DNA of 64,000 nt from Luteibacter jiangsuensis (GCF_030812295.1 NZ_JAUSSK010000005.1:62001-126000), one strand, 5' to 3'; shown: positions 54,827-63,855, counted from the stretch's first letter. Translations and numbers: made by a program. The notes: generated from the sequence alone by a model not told the origin.

Positions 54827-57800
54827 ATGACGACCGATGAAACCCCTGCTCCGGGCCTCCTGGCATCGGGGGAACTGTACTCCACCGCGTTTCAGTTCTA
54901 CAGCCACATCAATGCGGACGTGGATGCTCGCACGGGCATGTACTCGGCGAGCGTCGACCTGGCTACGGGCGAAGGCAATCGCCTGCGTGGCCCTCACCTT
55001 CCCTTCCGCCTGAGCTACAGCGCGGCTGACACGATCGACGATGGATTCGGCACGGGTTGGCGCCTCGGCCTCACCGAACTCGACCTCGACGCCAGCCTCC
55101 TGACCCTGTCCAGCGGCGATAGCCACAAGGTCGAGAGACTCCTGTATCTCGAGCCGGCGCATTTCCCGGATCGCAAGCTCGACAGCTGTTCATTGGTCAT
55201 GATGGACCCGGAACATCGGACTGCCGTGGTCGAACATGTCACTGGCGTCATCGAGCATCTCGAGGCGATGTCGTATCCCACCAACCTGCTTCGCCCCGTT
55301 CGCATCGTCAACCCCAGCGGCGACGCGCTCCAACTCGCATGGGAGCCGGATTCACTCGGCATTTCACGTTTGACACGCGTCGTGGATAACGATGGCGAAG
55401 CATTGCTGCAGATCGACTACGCCGACTTGAACAACGTCAAGCTTACCCTCCACCTGGCTGCCGCCGCCCGTCGCGAGGCGACTGTTCCGCTGGAGATGCA
55501 CTTCAATATCCAGGCAGGACAGCTTCAACGCATTGCCATCCCCCTCATCACCGAACTCAATCACAGCGCTACGGCCGATGGCGAAGAAGCGGTCTGGGCA
55601 TTCGAATATCGCACCGTCGATATCATGATGCTTCTCGCGTCGGTCACCTCCCCCGATGGGCTACGGGATTCGGTGGAATACGATACAGAGGCACTTACGC
55701 TTCCCTCCGGAGGCCCTCTTTCGCACATGCCGGCCGTGGCGACGCGTGTAAGGTCGCTCGTGACCGATGCGACAAACGTGGTTCGGGAAAGCCGATACAC
55801 CTATAGAAACGGCGATCTCGATCATAACTTCTATGGCTACCCGGCGGTGCAGTCCTGGGTAGACCGGAATGACCAGCTCCTCCATATGCCCGGCGCGGAC
55901 GCCTATACCTATGGATCGACGGAGTATCAGTATCAAGACGGATCCCTGCTGTGCACGATCGAGCGCAACTACAACCACTTCCATCTCATCACCAACGAGA
56001 AGACCACTCGCGGCAATGTCGTGCAGGACGTCATCACCCGGTACGGCATCGAAGAAAGCACCTCCTTCGAAGACCAGAAGGCGAGCTTCCAGCTCCCCCA
56101 CAAGGTAACGACCACCTGCTATGACCTGCGATTTGCCGACATCAAGCAGGTCACAATCACCGACAGTTCGTATGACGACTACGGAAATGTCCTGTCACGT
56201 TACGACAGCGCCACCGATACGACTGAAACATCTACTTATTACCCACCGGAAGGCGAGGCGGGACTATGCCCGCCCGATCCACTCGGAAAAGTGCGGCGCC
56301 TCAGGAGCCGCGCCACGTCACCCGGAAAGAACGGCGGCCCGATTCGGTCGACGCAGTACCGCTACGTCGAAGTGCCTGTAAGGGATGCCGCAAGGAATTG
56401 GCTGCAGGACCGCACGTACTACATCCAGGCGTCGGGGGAGACGTCGACGGAGTCCATCGCCGGCATTGAAACGACCCTCGCCCACAGCGAGCAATCGTTC
56501 GTCACGGACCAGGGCAACCAGCACGGCAGCCTGCGGCAGGAGACGCGCGAACAGGATGGCCTGACGGAAACCCGCGCGTTCACCTACGAAACCGACGACG
56601 TCGCAGGCACGGTCACCACGCACACCACGCACACCACGCACGATGGCGTGGTGAACACGACAAGCGAGACCCTCCACCTCATCAGTGGCCTGGTGCATTC
56701 AACGGTGGACGCGCTGGGCAACAAGGCCGAGTTCACCTACGACCCCCTCGGTCGCCGCACCAGCGAGGTGCTGTCACCCGATCACGCCGACTACCGCGTC
56801 GAAATGCGCTGGAACTACCAACTGTCGATGAGCGAACGCTGGGTCGATCGCATTGGCATTACAGGCTTGCCGCATCGCGTGTGGATGGACGAGCAAGGCC
56901 GCACCATCCGTCGCGAAGAACCCCTGCCCGATGGGGCGCTGATGGTCGTGCATGAGCTGGAATACGACGGCTTCGGGCAGCTCGTTCGCGAGGTGCAGAT
57001 CGACAGCATGCGCGACGGCAAGACGCTTCGGCTGGAGACGACCTACGCGTACGACGACTGGGGCCGCTGCTCGCGGATGACCTCACCGGACGGGAGCACG
57101 ACCCTGAGCGAGACGGCCCTTGTCCAGGAACCGCCTTCGTTCGGCGACGAAGTGATCACGCGGACGATGCAATGGCAGAGCTACGGAACCGATGAAAAAA
57201 CCGGCTGGCGATCGACCTACCTCGACGCGGCGGACCGACAACGGCGCGCGCAAGCCGGCACATGGTCCGAAACGGGTGCACCCACGGTCGTGTCGACCAC
57301 CACATGGGAATACGACGGGCTCGGCAGGTGCGTAAGAATGGAAGATCCTCTCGGCAAGGCGACCCGGCAGGCGTGGGACGGTTACGACCGCTTGATTCGC
57401 AGCGACCTTCCCGACGGAACCACCGTGCTGCGGGACTACGCACCCGGTCACGAGGATGAACTTGTTGCCAGGCTCGCCATTGTCCCGCCCGAACGCGATA
57501 AAGCACTCCGTGACCTCGCGGGGAAAGCCGGCGAACTGGAACTGGGAACCCGCACCTGGGATGGGCTTGGAAGACTGAAGGAGGAACAGGCGGGCAGCCT
57601 GACAACCAGCCATGCCTATATACCGAACCAGATGAGTTCCGACACGAAGACCATGCCGAGCGGCAACACGCTCCAGATGGTTTACGACCTTCGCCTGCGG
57701 GAGGTGCTGCTCGGATCGACGCTGCTGAATCCTGACGGCGCGGTGGAGGCCGTATTGACCCAGGCGACCTACGACCATGTCCTGGGCCTGCCTACCGGGA

Positions 57801-58882
57801 TCGTCGCCGAAGGTGGATCGATGACGATCACTCCCGACTACCTCGGCCGGATGACCGACCAGGAAATCGCTCTCACCGGTGACCTGCCGCGCGGATGCCA
57901 TGTAACCATCACCCCCGGTGGTCTCGTACTGAAGAAGACGGGTACCGATGGAATAACGCAGACCTACGACTACGATGAAAAGGGACGCCTGAAGAGCGCG
58001 ACCGATGAGGACGTGACGATCGAGCTGTTCTACGACGATCTGTCGCGCCTGGATCATCGCACCGCGCGCTCCGCCGATGGCCGTTCCGCCACGCAGCGAA
58101 CGGCTTACGACCCGCTGGGACGCGTAAACGAGCAGACCTGGGAACACACCGAGGGATCGACCACGCAAACGCGCCGCCTGGCTTTCGTCTGGCGAGCCGA
58201 CGACAAGGTGTCGGAACGCCGCTGGTACGATGACGACACGCTCCTGCGCACGGAGACGATGGACTACGACGACCGCGGCCGGCTGATCCTTCATGGCATC
58301 GACGCGGTCGCTGGCGAACATCCACTCGACGAAACCGGGCAGCCCTACGTAAAACAGGAGTTCGAGCACGACTGCCTCGACAACCTGCGAACCGTGACGA
58401 CGGCGCTGCTCGACGGGCGGGTCAACGTCACCCGCTACGGTTATGACACGGTGGACTTCGACCGGCTGGCCAGCGTAAGCAACAGCCTGGATGGCTATCC
58501 CGGCTACGGCACGCCGCTGGAGCTTGTTTACGACGCGAACGGCAACCTCGTCGACGATGGCCAGGGCCGGACATTGCAGTGGGACGGCGCAGGCCGATTG
58601 GCGAACGTGACGCTGGCCGACAACAGGCGGATCACCTATGTCCACGGCCCGGATGGGCGCGTGAGCAGCGTCACGATCGACGACGTGCCCAGGTACCGCT
58701 ACCGCGAAGACGGCGCCATCGCCTTCGAGGTCGATGCGCTCGAGGGACGACGCTTCATCCGGGCGGAGGGGGGCATCGTCGCCGAGACCCGGCTCGCCGG
58801 GGCGATCCGGGAGACCTTCCTGCTTGGTACCGATCCACAGGGGTCCGTGGTGACGGAGTCCGTGCCGGATGGAATGGCATGA
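54827..58882 (+). CDS. RHS/YD-repeat shell protein lacking the C-terminal core
   Basis: 1351 residues. The N-terminus resembles RHS proteins of the Pseudomonas type (DVDARTGMYSASVDLATGEG, then FRLSYSAADTIDDGFGTGW). Residues ~600-1330 contain many YD repeats (EFTYDPLGRRTSEVL, WEYDGLGRCVRMEDPLGKAT, QTYDYDEKGRLKSAT, YDANGNLVDDGQGRTLQWDG), which in RHS/TcC proteins build a hollow cage. It ends at FLLGTDPQGSVVTESVPDG, exactly where the RHS-associated core (YxAYG...DPxG) normally begins. That core is encoded by the next gene, overlapping by ATGA in another frame. No signal peptide, VgrG, PAAR or immunity gene is visible. A one-base frameshift of an originally fused protein is the main alternative explanation. 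Confidence 0.9.
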   Translation: MTTDETPAPGLLASGELYSTAFQFYSHINADVDARTGMYSASVDLATGEGNRLRGPHLPFRLSYSAADTIDDGFGTGWRLGLTELDLDASLLTLSSGDSHKVERLLYLEPAHFPDRKLDSCSLVMMDPEHRTAVVEHVTGVIEHLEAMSYPTNLLRPVRIVNPSGDALQLAWEPDSLGISRLTRVVDNDGEALLQIDYADLNNVKLTLHLAAAARREATVPLEMHFNIQAGQLQRIAIPLITELNHSATADGEEAVWAFEYRTVDIMMLLASVTSPDGLRDSVEYDTEALTLPSGGPLSHMPAVATRVRSLVTDATNVVRESRYTYRNGDLDHNFYGYPAVQSWVDRNDQLLHMPGADAYTYGSTEYQYQDGSLLCTIERNYNHFHLITNEKTTRGNVVQDVITRYGIEESTSFEDQKASFQLPHKVTTTCYDLRFADIKQVTITDSSYDDYGNVLSRYDSATDTTETSTYYPPEGEAGLCPPDPLGKVRRLRSRATSPGKNGGPIRSTQYRYVEVPVRDAARNWLQDRTYYIQASGETSTESIAGIETTLAHSEQSFVTDQGNQHGSLRQETREQDGLTETRAFTYETDDVAGTVTTHTTHTTHDGVVNTTSETLHLISGLVHSTVDALGNKAEFTYDPLGRRTSEVLSPDHADYRVEMRWNYQLSMSERWVDRIGITGLPHRVWMDEQGRTIRREEPLPDGALMVVHELEYDGFGQLVREVQIDSMRDGKTLRLETTYAYDDWGRCSRMTSPDGSTTLSETALVQEPPSFGDEVITRTMQWQSYGTDEKTGWRSTYLDAADRQRRAQAGTWSETGAPTVVSTTTWEYDGLGRCVRMEDPLGKATRQAWDGYDRLIRSDLPDGTTVLRDYAPGHEDELVARLAIVPPERDKALRDLAGKAGELELGTRTWDGLGRLKEEQAGSLTTSHAYIPNQMSSDTKTMPSGNTLQMVYDLRLREVLLGSTLLNPDGAVEAVLTQATYDHVLGLPTGIVAEGGSMTITPDYLGRMTDQEIALTGDLPRGCHVTITPGGLVLKKTGTDGITQTYDYDEKGRLKSATDEDVTIELFYDDLSRLDHRTARSADGRSATQRTAYDPLGRVNEQTWEHTEGSTTQTRRLAFVWRADDKVSERRWYDDDTLLRTETMDYDDRGRLILHGIDAVAGEHPLDETGQPYVKQEFEHDCLDNLRTVTTALLDGRVNVTRYGYDTVDFDRLASVSNSLDGYPGYGTPLELVYDANGNLVDDGQGRTLQWDGAGRLANVTLADNRRITYVHGPDGRVSSVTIDDVPRYRYREDGAIAFEVDALEGRRFIRAEGGIVAETRLAGAIRETFLLGTDPQGSVVTESVPDGMA

Positions 58883-60054
58883 GTGTCGCGGCCCGCACCT
58901 ATACCGCCTACGGCGCAGACGCCGGCTCGGCAGACGCCGCACGGCTGGCCTACACCGGCGAGATCGTGGAAAGACTGACCGGGTGGTACCTGCTCGGCGG
59001 TCGTCCATACAACCCGGTACTGCGACGCTTCCTCGTGCCCGACCCGGAAAGCCCTTTCCACGAGGGAGGATTCAACCGCTACGCCTATTGCAGCGGCGAC
59101 CCTGTGAACCGGATCGACCCGAGCGGCAACGCGTGGACGGACTGGTTGGCGGCCGGATTGATGGTGGCCCTCTCCGTCGTGGGCACGGTCATCAGCGCCG
59201 GGACTCTGGCCGCCCCCCTCGCGGCCGCTTCGACCGCTGTAGCGACCGCCGCCGTGACCGGCGCCGGAGTGGCGGGAGCGGCATCCGCCGCGATGGCCGT
59301 CGCAGCCGCGACACCGGGCATCGTGGCCACCGCCACGGCGGTTACGATGGATGTGATATCGACGGCGGCGGCTATCGGTTCGATCGCCTCGATGGCGGCA
59401 CACAACCAGAAAGCCAACGCCATCCTGGGCTGGGTGGCCATGGGCGCGGGGGTCGCCTCGGGTGCATCGACGCTCGTGGCCTCCAAACAGATATCCAAGG
59501 CGTCCACCAGGGCGTCGTTTGCCACGCGTGGCACGCCGACCGGTAGTCGTGCGAGCAGGACGACCACGACACACGCAACGGTAAGTGCCGTGAAGACAGC
59601 CATGCCCACCCTGACATCGAGCGCATCCGGCCGAAGCGATAGACGAGGATCGACTCGCAGCCTGGTGACAAGCGATGCCAGCGGCAATCTTCCGCAAGTG
59701 AGGCGGGCATCCGCGGACCTCAGCACGAATGGCGACGAGCCATCCACCTTCTACGTCGGAACGCTGAGCATGCGGCGGGCATTCCGAAAGCGCCAGGGAG
59801 AAAAGCGAAACGCCAACAAACCGTTCCGGCAGGATATCGAAGGCGTCAAGCGGGCCAGCGCCTCGGTGGGATTGAACGTCGAAGCCATAGACATGACGAG
59901 AGAAACAACAGAACAGATTCGACGACGCCTGTCGGAGGATGGCATCCACGTCGTCGTCTCCGGGCACGGTCTCCTCGACGAGCCCGTCATGAGATCGCTG
60001 AATATGCCATCTGCGGTATCCGATCATTTGATCGCTGTGCGGGCAAGTCGATGA
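58879..60054 (+). CDS. RHS core tip protein 1
   Basis: 391 residues. Residues 7-83 are a free-standing RHS-associated core (RTYTAYGADAG, GWYLLGGRPYNPVLRRFLVP, NRYAYCSGDPVNRIDPSG), including two aspartates (Asp55, Asp80) of the kind used in RHS self-cleavage. Residues ~88-200 are a long hydrophobic Ala/Val-rich stretch that could insert in membranes. After a Ser/Thr-rich linker, the last ~100 residues (TFYVGTLSMRR ... GIHVVVSGHGLLDEPVM) align by eye with the ends of tips 2 and 3 but lack their conserved His and Cys. Overlaps the shell gene by ATGA and the next tip by 4 nt. Confidence 0.85.
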   Translation: MSVAARTYTAYGADAGSADAARLAYTGEIVERLTGWYLLGGRPYNPVLRRFLVPDPESPFHEGGFNRYAYCSGDPVNRIDPSGNAWTDWLAAGLMVALSVVGTVISAGTLAAPLAAASTAVATAAVTGAGVAGAASAAMAVAAATPGIVATATAVTMDVISTAAAIGSIASMAAHNQKANAILGWVAMGAGVASGASTLVASKQISKASTRASFATRGTPTGSRASRTTTTHATVSAVKTAMPTLTSSASGRSDRRGSTRSLVTSDASGNLPQVRRASADLSTNGDEPSTFYVGTLSMRRAFRKRQGEKRNANKPFRQDIEGVKRASASVGLNVEAIDMTRETTEQIRRRLSEDGIHVVVSGHGLLDEPVMRSLNMPSAVSDHLIAVRASR

Positions 60055-61184
60055 TGCACACGCTGACGTCAACCTACGGCGCTTACGGCGGGCGCGCCTC
60101 ATCGGCGGCGGCGCGTACCGCTTTCGCTGGCGAGGTGAGCGAGGCGGACACCGGCTTCTACCTGCTGGGTGCGCGTTTCTACAGCACCACGCTGCGCCGA
60201 TTCCTCGCTCCGGACCGGGCCAGCCCGTTCGGACGTGGCGGGATCAATCGTTATACCTATTGCAGCGGCGATCCCGTCAACCGGATCGATCCGAACGGTC
60301 GCACATGGCTGAGGTGGCTGGCGGCTTCGTCCGGACTGGCCGGAAAGAGCACCGGAGCGGCGAGTTCCGTGTCGCCGGTTTCCCGGGACACGAACGACGC
60401 CGCCACGACACCTGCCATGATGACCTCGACCGCCGCGCCCGTGGCCGATACGGTCACCATCACGGCGGCCGTCGACTCGGTCGCCCTGATGGCCTCGAAT
60501 GAGCCGAAGGCCGGCGGCCTCTTTGGATGGATCGGCCACATGGCAAACGCTGCCCTGGGCGGGTCCCATCTCCCGACAGCGAGAAATGGATCGCCAACGC
60601 GGCGCTTCGTAGGTGGAAACAGTCTCATCGAACAGGATGCAGGCACGGAAATAAAACCGGTGCGGAACATTGCGGTATTCATCGATGGCGACATCCCTGC
60701 GCACCGATCGACGCTCAATCGTAATGGAAACAAGGATGTGACGAGAAACTGGATATATGGCACGCACGTCAGGAATCCGAAAAGCCGGATCTGGGCAGCG
60801 GATACAGCGATCAACTACAAGGACCTTTCGAACCTGTTCCCCCACATGACGGGCCGCGGGATCACCAATGCGACTTTTTATTCGGGTGCTCACGGCAAAG
60901 CTGATGGCGACAACTGGGCAGCGGATCGGTTTCATAAATCACCGGACCGGGCCGCGTACGAAGACGACCTCGACGTCACGATAGCAGCGGCCGCGGCGGC
61001 GGGCCTCAACATCGACGTCGAGAATATGGGGGACATGCTGATAACAACCATGCGAGATCTATTGGCACGGGACGGCGACCATGTCATCGCTACTTGTTAC
61101 GGGATAGCGGATCCGGTCGTCATGGAGGCGCTGAACCAGGCGAACGTGAGCTTGTATTACCTGCGACCACCGCCCGCGCCTTGA
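60051..61184 (+). CDS. RHS core tip protein 2
   Basis: 377 residues. RHS core at about 8-83 (YGAYGGRASS, GFYLLGARFYSTTLRRFLAP, NRYTYCSGDPVNRIDPNG), a shorter spacer with LFGWIGHMA, and a C-terminal domain from about 205 (VRNIAVFIDGDIPAHRSTLN). That domain has ATFYSGAHGKADGDNW (His281-Gly282) and DGDHVIATCYGIADPVVMEA (Cys349). A His-Gly after one strand and a Cys after another is the spacing style of clan CD (caspase-like) cysteine peptidases; this is an inference from two motifs. The C-terminal part is visibly less GC-rich than its neighbours. It starts by overlapping tip 1 (ATGA). Confidence 0.83.
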   Translation: MMHTLTSTYGAYGGRASSAAARTAFAGEVSEADTGFYLLGARFYSTTLRRFLAPDRASPFGRGGINRYTYCSGDPVNRIDPNGRTWLRWLAASSGLAGKSTGAASSVSPVSRDTNDAATTPAMMTSTAAPVADTVTITAAVDSVALMASNEPKAGGLFGWIGHMANAALGGSHLPTARNGSPTRRFVGGNSLIEQDAGTEIKPVRNIAVFIDGDIPAHRSTLNRNGNKDVTRNWIYGTHVRNPKSRIWAADTAINYKDLSNLFPHMTGRGITNATFYSGAHGKADGDNWAADRFHKSPDRAAYEDDLDVTIAAAAAAGLNIDVENMGDMLITTMRDLLARDGDHVIATCYGIADPVVMEALNQANVSLYYLRPPPAP

Positions 61185-61229
61185 TCTCCATGACGAGTGA
61201 CCCCTACGACCTGACCCGAGGCACGTCGA

Positions 61230-62360
61230 ATGACCGTGACAATCACAACCACCACGACACCGGTCTACGGCGCCTATGGCGAGCGAAGCGGCTCATCGGG
61301 CCGGTCCCAGAGCGCGTTTGCCGGCGAGGTGCTCGAAGCCGACGCGGGCTGGTACATGCTGGGCGAACGTGCCTACAGCCCTGCACTGCGCCGATTCATC
61401 GCACCCGACGGAGCGAGCCCGTTCGACGGGGGCGGCGTCAATCGGTATGCATACTGCGGCGGTGACCCCGTCAACCGGATCGACCCGAGCGGCCACACCT
61501 GGCTGGGTTGGGTGGGCGCATCCCTGGGGCTCACGGCCCCGGCAGGCGCCGCTCGCGGCGTGTCACCCGCTTCCCGGATGCAGGAGACCGTCTCTACACC
61601 CGTCACCGTGACAACGACGGCAGCCGCAGTGACGGATGCCGTCTCCATCACATCGGCCATCGACTCCGTCGCCCTGATGACGTCGGATCGTCCGAACAGC
61701 GGGGGCCTCTTCGGATGGGTCGCGGTAGCGGCAAGTGCGGGTTCGAGCGGTACCTCCCTTCCGCCGGCCAGAAACGGGGCGTCGACCGAACGTTTTCTTG
61801 GGCTGCGGCAGGACACCCCGCAACGCGGCCGCGGGAAATGGAAGCCGAAAAGGGACATTCATGTCGTGAGCGATCCGCAGATCCCAGCAGAACGACTATC
61901 GATCAATCGTTTCGGAAAGCTGGATCTGGCGACGGAGTGGGCATTTGGCGCCCATGACAGAAATCCGAACAGCGTCATCTGGGCGCCAGACAGCTCGGTC
62001 AACGGACAGGCCTTCACCAAGGTCTTCCAGTTATTGAGCAGACACGGCGTGAAAGAGGTAAACGTCTATACCGGTGCTCATGGCGAGCCTTATGGCAGGA
62101 ACTGGCACCTTCGCACGGGAGAAAGACTGGATGTGGAACCGAAGTTCTTCCTCGAAGACCTCGTGCACACAAAAAGAGCGGCCAGGGCCACGGGAGTGAC
62201 GATCAACCCCATCAACATGGCCTTGTTGAACAGGCAGCAGATGCAACACCACTTACTGAAGGACGGTGTTCACCTCATCGGCAGTTGCTTCGGATTGTCC
62301 GACGAAGTCGTCATGGAGGCGCTGAACATCCAGCAGGCAACGGTGTACCTGCTGACGTGA
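61230..62360 (+). CDS. RHS core tip protein 3
   Basis: 376 residues. RHS core at about 12-88 (PVYGAYGERSGS, GWYMLGERAYSPALRRFIAP, NRYAYCGGDPVNRIDPSG), spacer with LFGWVAVAA, and a C-terminal domain clearly homologous to that of tip 2: KRDIHVVSDPQIPAERLSIN, VNVYTGAHGEPYGRNW (His284-Gly285) and GVHLIGSCFGLSDEVVMEAL (Cys353). The His-to-Cys distance is 69 residues (68 in tip 2). It starts 45 nt after tip 2 with only a weak ribosome-binding site. No open frame of immunity-gene type follows; the next gene is convergent and metabolic. Confidence 0.83.
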   Translation: MTVTITTTTTPVYGAYGERSGSSGRSQSAFAGEVLEADAGWYMLGERAYSPALRRFIAPDGASPFDGGGVNRYAYCGGDPVNRIDPSGHTWLGWVGASLGLTAPAGAARGVSPASRMQETVSTPVTVTTTAAAVTDAVSITSAIDSVALMTSDRPNSGGLFGWVAVAASAGSSGTSLPPARNGASTERFLGLRQDTPQRGRGKWKPKRDIHVVSDPQIPAERLSINRFGKLDLATEWAFGAHDRNPNSVIWAPDSSVNGQAFTKVFQLLSRHGVKEVNVYTGAHGEPYGRNWHLRTGERLDVEPKFFLEDLVHTKRAARATGVTINPINMALLNRQQMQHHLLKDGVHLIGSCFGLSDEVVMEALNIQQATVYLLT

Positions 62361-62382
62361 AAGTCCACGAGGGAAGCAGGAA

Positions 62383-63759
62383 TCAGCGGGCTGGCGTCAG
62401 ATTCCCGACGAGGGTCGGAATGAGTTCCGACACCGTCGGATGAATCGGTACCGCCCATTGCAGGGTACCGATCGGCGCATCCGCGTTCATCATGTCCAGG
62501 ATGCCGTGGATCGCTTCATCGCCGCCCGTGCCAAGGATGGCGGCGCCGAGGATCTTCTTCGTTTCCGCATCGGCCACCATCTTCATGAAGCCCCACGTCT
62601 CCGCCTTCTCCACCGCGCGCCCGACACGTGTCATCGGACGCTTCGATATCAGCAACGGCCGACCGGACTGGCGCGCCTGCGACTCGGTCATACCGACGCG
62701 TCCCAGTGGCGGGTCCACGTAAAGCGCATAGCCCAGGATGCGATCGCTGACCTTGCGCTCCTCCCCATCGAGCAGGTTGGCGGCGACGATTTCGTAATCG
62801 TTCCACGCCGTGTGCGTGAACGCACCCCTGCCGTTGCAGTCACCCATTGCCCATACGCCTTCGGCACTGGTCCTGAGGTAATCGTCGACTTTGATGTATC
62901 CCTTGTCGTCCGTCTCGATGCCTGCCTTGTCCAGGCCGAGGTCGTCCGTGTTGGGACGACGGCCCACGGCTAGCAGCACATGCGTACCGACGACCTCGGG
63001 AGATCCCTCGGTGCAGTCCACGCCGATCTTCACGCCGCGCTCGTGCTTCCCCAACGTGATGCAGCAGGCGTCCGTGCGAACGGCGATGCCTTCGGCTTCG
63101 AGGAACGCACGGATCTCGGCCGAGACGTCCTCGTCTTCGTGGCCGATCAACCGGGCGCTCTTTTCCACGATGGTGACCTCGGCGCCGAAGCGCCGGAACA
63201 TCTGGGCGAACTCGAGACCGATATAGCTGCCGCCGACCACCACCAGATGTCCGGGCACGGTTTGCAGTGGAATGATGGTGCTGTTGGTGAGGTAATCGAC
63301 CTCGTCGACACCCGGGAAATCCGGCACGTTGGCGCGGCCGCCGACGTTGAGGAAGATCTGGGGCGCCTCGAGCGTTTCGCCATTCACCTCGATCCGTCGC
63401 GAACCGGTGAATCGCGCATGCCCACGAATGAGCGTAAGCCCCGGCATCGATGCCAGCCAGTCCTCGTTGCCCTTGCGCGAGTCGAGGATCACCTTGCGGG
63501 CCCGAGCGGCAATGGTCGGCATATCGATGGACAGCGGACCGGTGCGGACGCCGTATTCCGCACCTCGCTGTGCAAGACGGGCCGCATAGGCGCTGGCGAC
63601 GAGGGTCTTGGTCGGCTTGCAGCCGGTGTTGACGCAGGTGCCGCCCACCAGATGCCGCTCGATGATGGCGACGGTCTTGCCCGCCCCGGTGAGGCGGTTG
63701 GCCAGCGCCGGCCCGGCCTGCCCGGCCCCTACGATGATGGCGTCGAAGGTATGGGTCAT
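62383..63759 (-). CDS. FAD-dependent pyridine nucleotide-disulfide oxidoreductase
   Basis: 458 residues. FAD-binding GAGQAGPALA (11-20), redox-active disulfide Cys42/Cys47 (GGTCVNTGCKPTK), NAD(P)-binding VVVGGSYIGLEFAQMF, second FAD motif VWAMGDCNGRGAFTHTA, and C-terminal HPTVSELIPT that supplies the interface His/Glu. This is the mercuric-reductase-like/RclA-like subgroup without the N-terminal heavy-metal domain. The substrate is unknown; a role in redox stress or as a general disulfide reductase is plausible. Convergent with the RHS tips. Confidence 0.9.
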   Translation of the reverse strand: MTHTFDAIIVGAGQAGPALANRLTGAGKTVAIIERHLVGGTCVNTGCKPTKTLVASAYAARLAQRGAEYGVRTGPLSIDMPTIAARARKVILDSRKGNEDWLASMPGLTLIRGHARFTGSRRIEVNGETLEAPQIFLNVGGRANVPDFPGVDEVDYLTNSTIIPLQTVPGHLVVVGGSYIGLEFAQMFRRFGAEVTIVEKSARLIGHEDEDVSAEIRAFLEAEGIAVRTDACCITLGKHERGVKIGVDCTEGSPEVVGTHVLLAVGRRPNTDDLGLDKAGIETDDKGYIKVDDYLRTSAEGVWAMGDCNGRGAFTHTAWNDYEIVAANLLDGEERKVSDRILGYALYVDPPLGRVGMTESQARQSGRPLLISKRPMTRVGRAVEKAETWGFMKMVADAETKKILGAAILGTGGDEAIHGILDMMNADAPIGTLQWAVPIHPTVSELIPTLVGNLTPAR

Positions 63760-63778
63760 GGGGAGCTCCGGCTCTGAA

Positions 63779-63855
63779 TGGTGACCCCGGCCCGATTCGA
63801 ACGGGCGACCTTCCCCTTAGGAGGGGGACGCTCTATCCAGCTGAGCTACGGGGCC
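63779..63855 (-). tRNA. tRNA-Arg (anticodon CCT)
   Basis: 77 nt including encoded CCA (63779-63781). On the minus strand the acceptor GGCCCCG pairs with CGGGGTC, the D arm is GCTC...GAGC, the anticodon stem TCCCC/GGGGA has loop CTCCTAA (anticodon CCT at 63821-63819, reading AGG), and the T arm is GCCCG-TTCGAAT-CGGGC. In this GC-rich genome AGG codons are rare. Nothing is recognised in 63856-64000. Confidence 0.96.

Noticed and set aside
57083-59008. 641-residue minus-strand open frame opposite the RHS shell gene
   Set aside because: No domain, no start context, and complete overlap with clear YD repeats on the plus strand.
52643-62360. RHS locus as a type VI secretion effector module
   Set aside because: There is no VgrG, PAAR, Hcp, adaptor (DUF4123/DUF1795) or immunity gene nearby, and the N-terminus of the shell protein is not PAAR-like.
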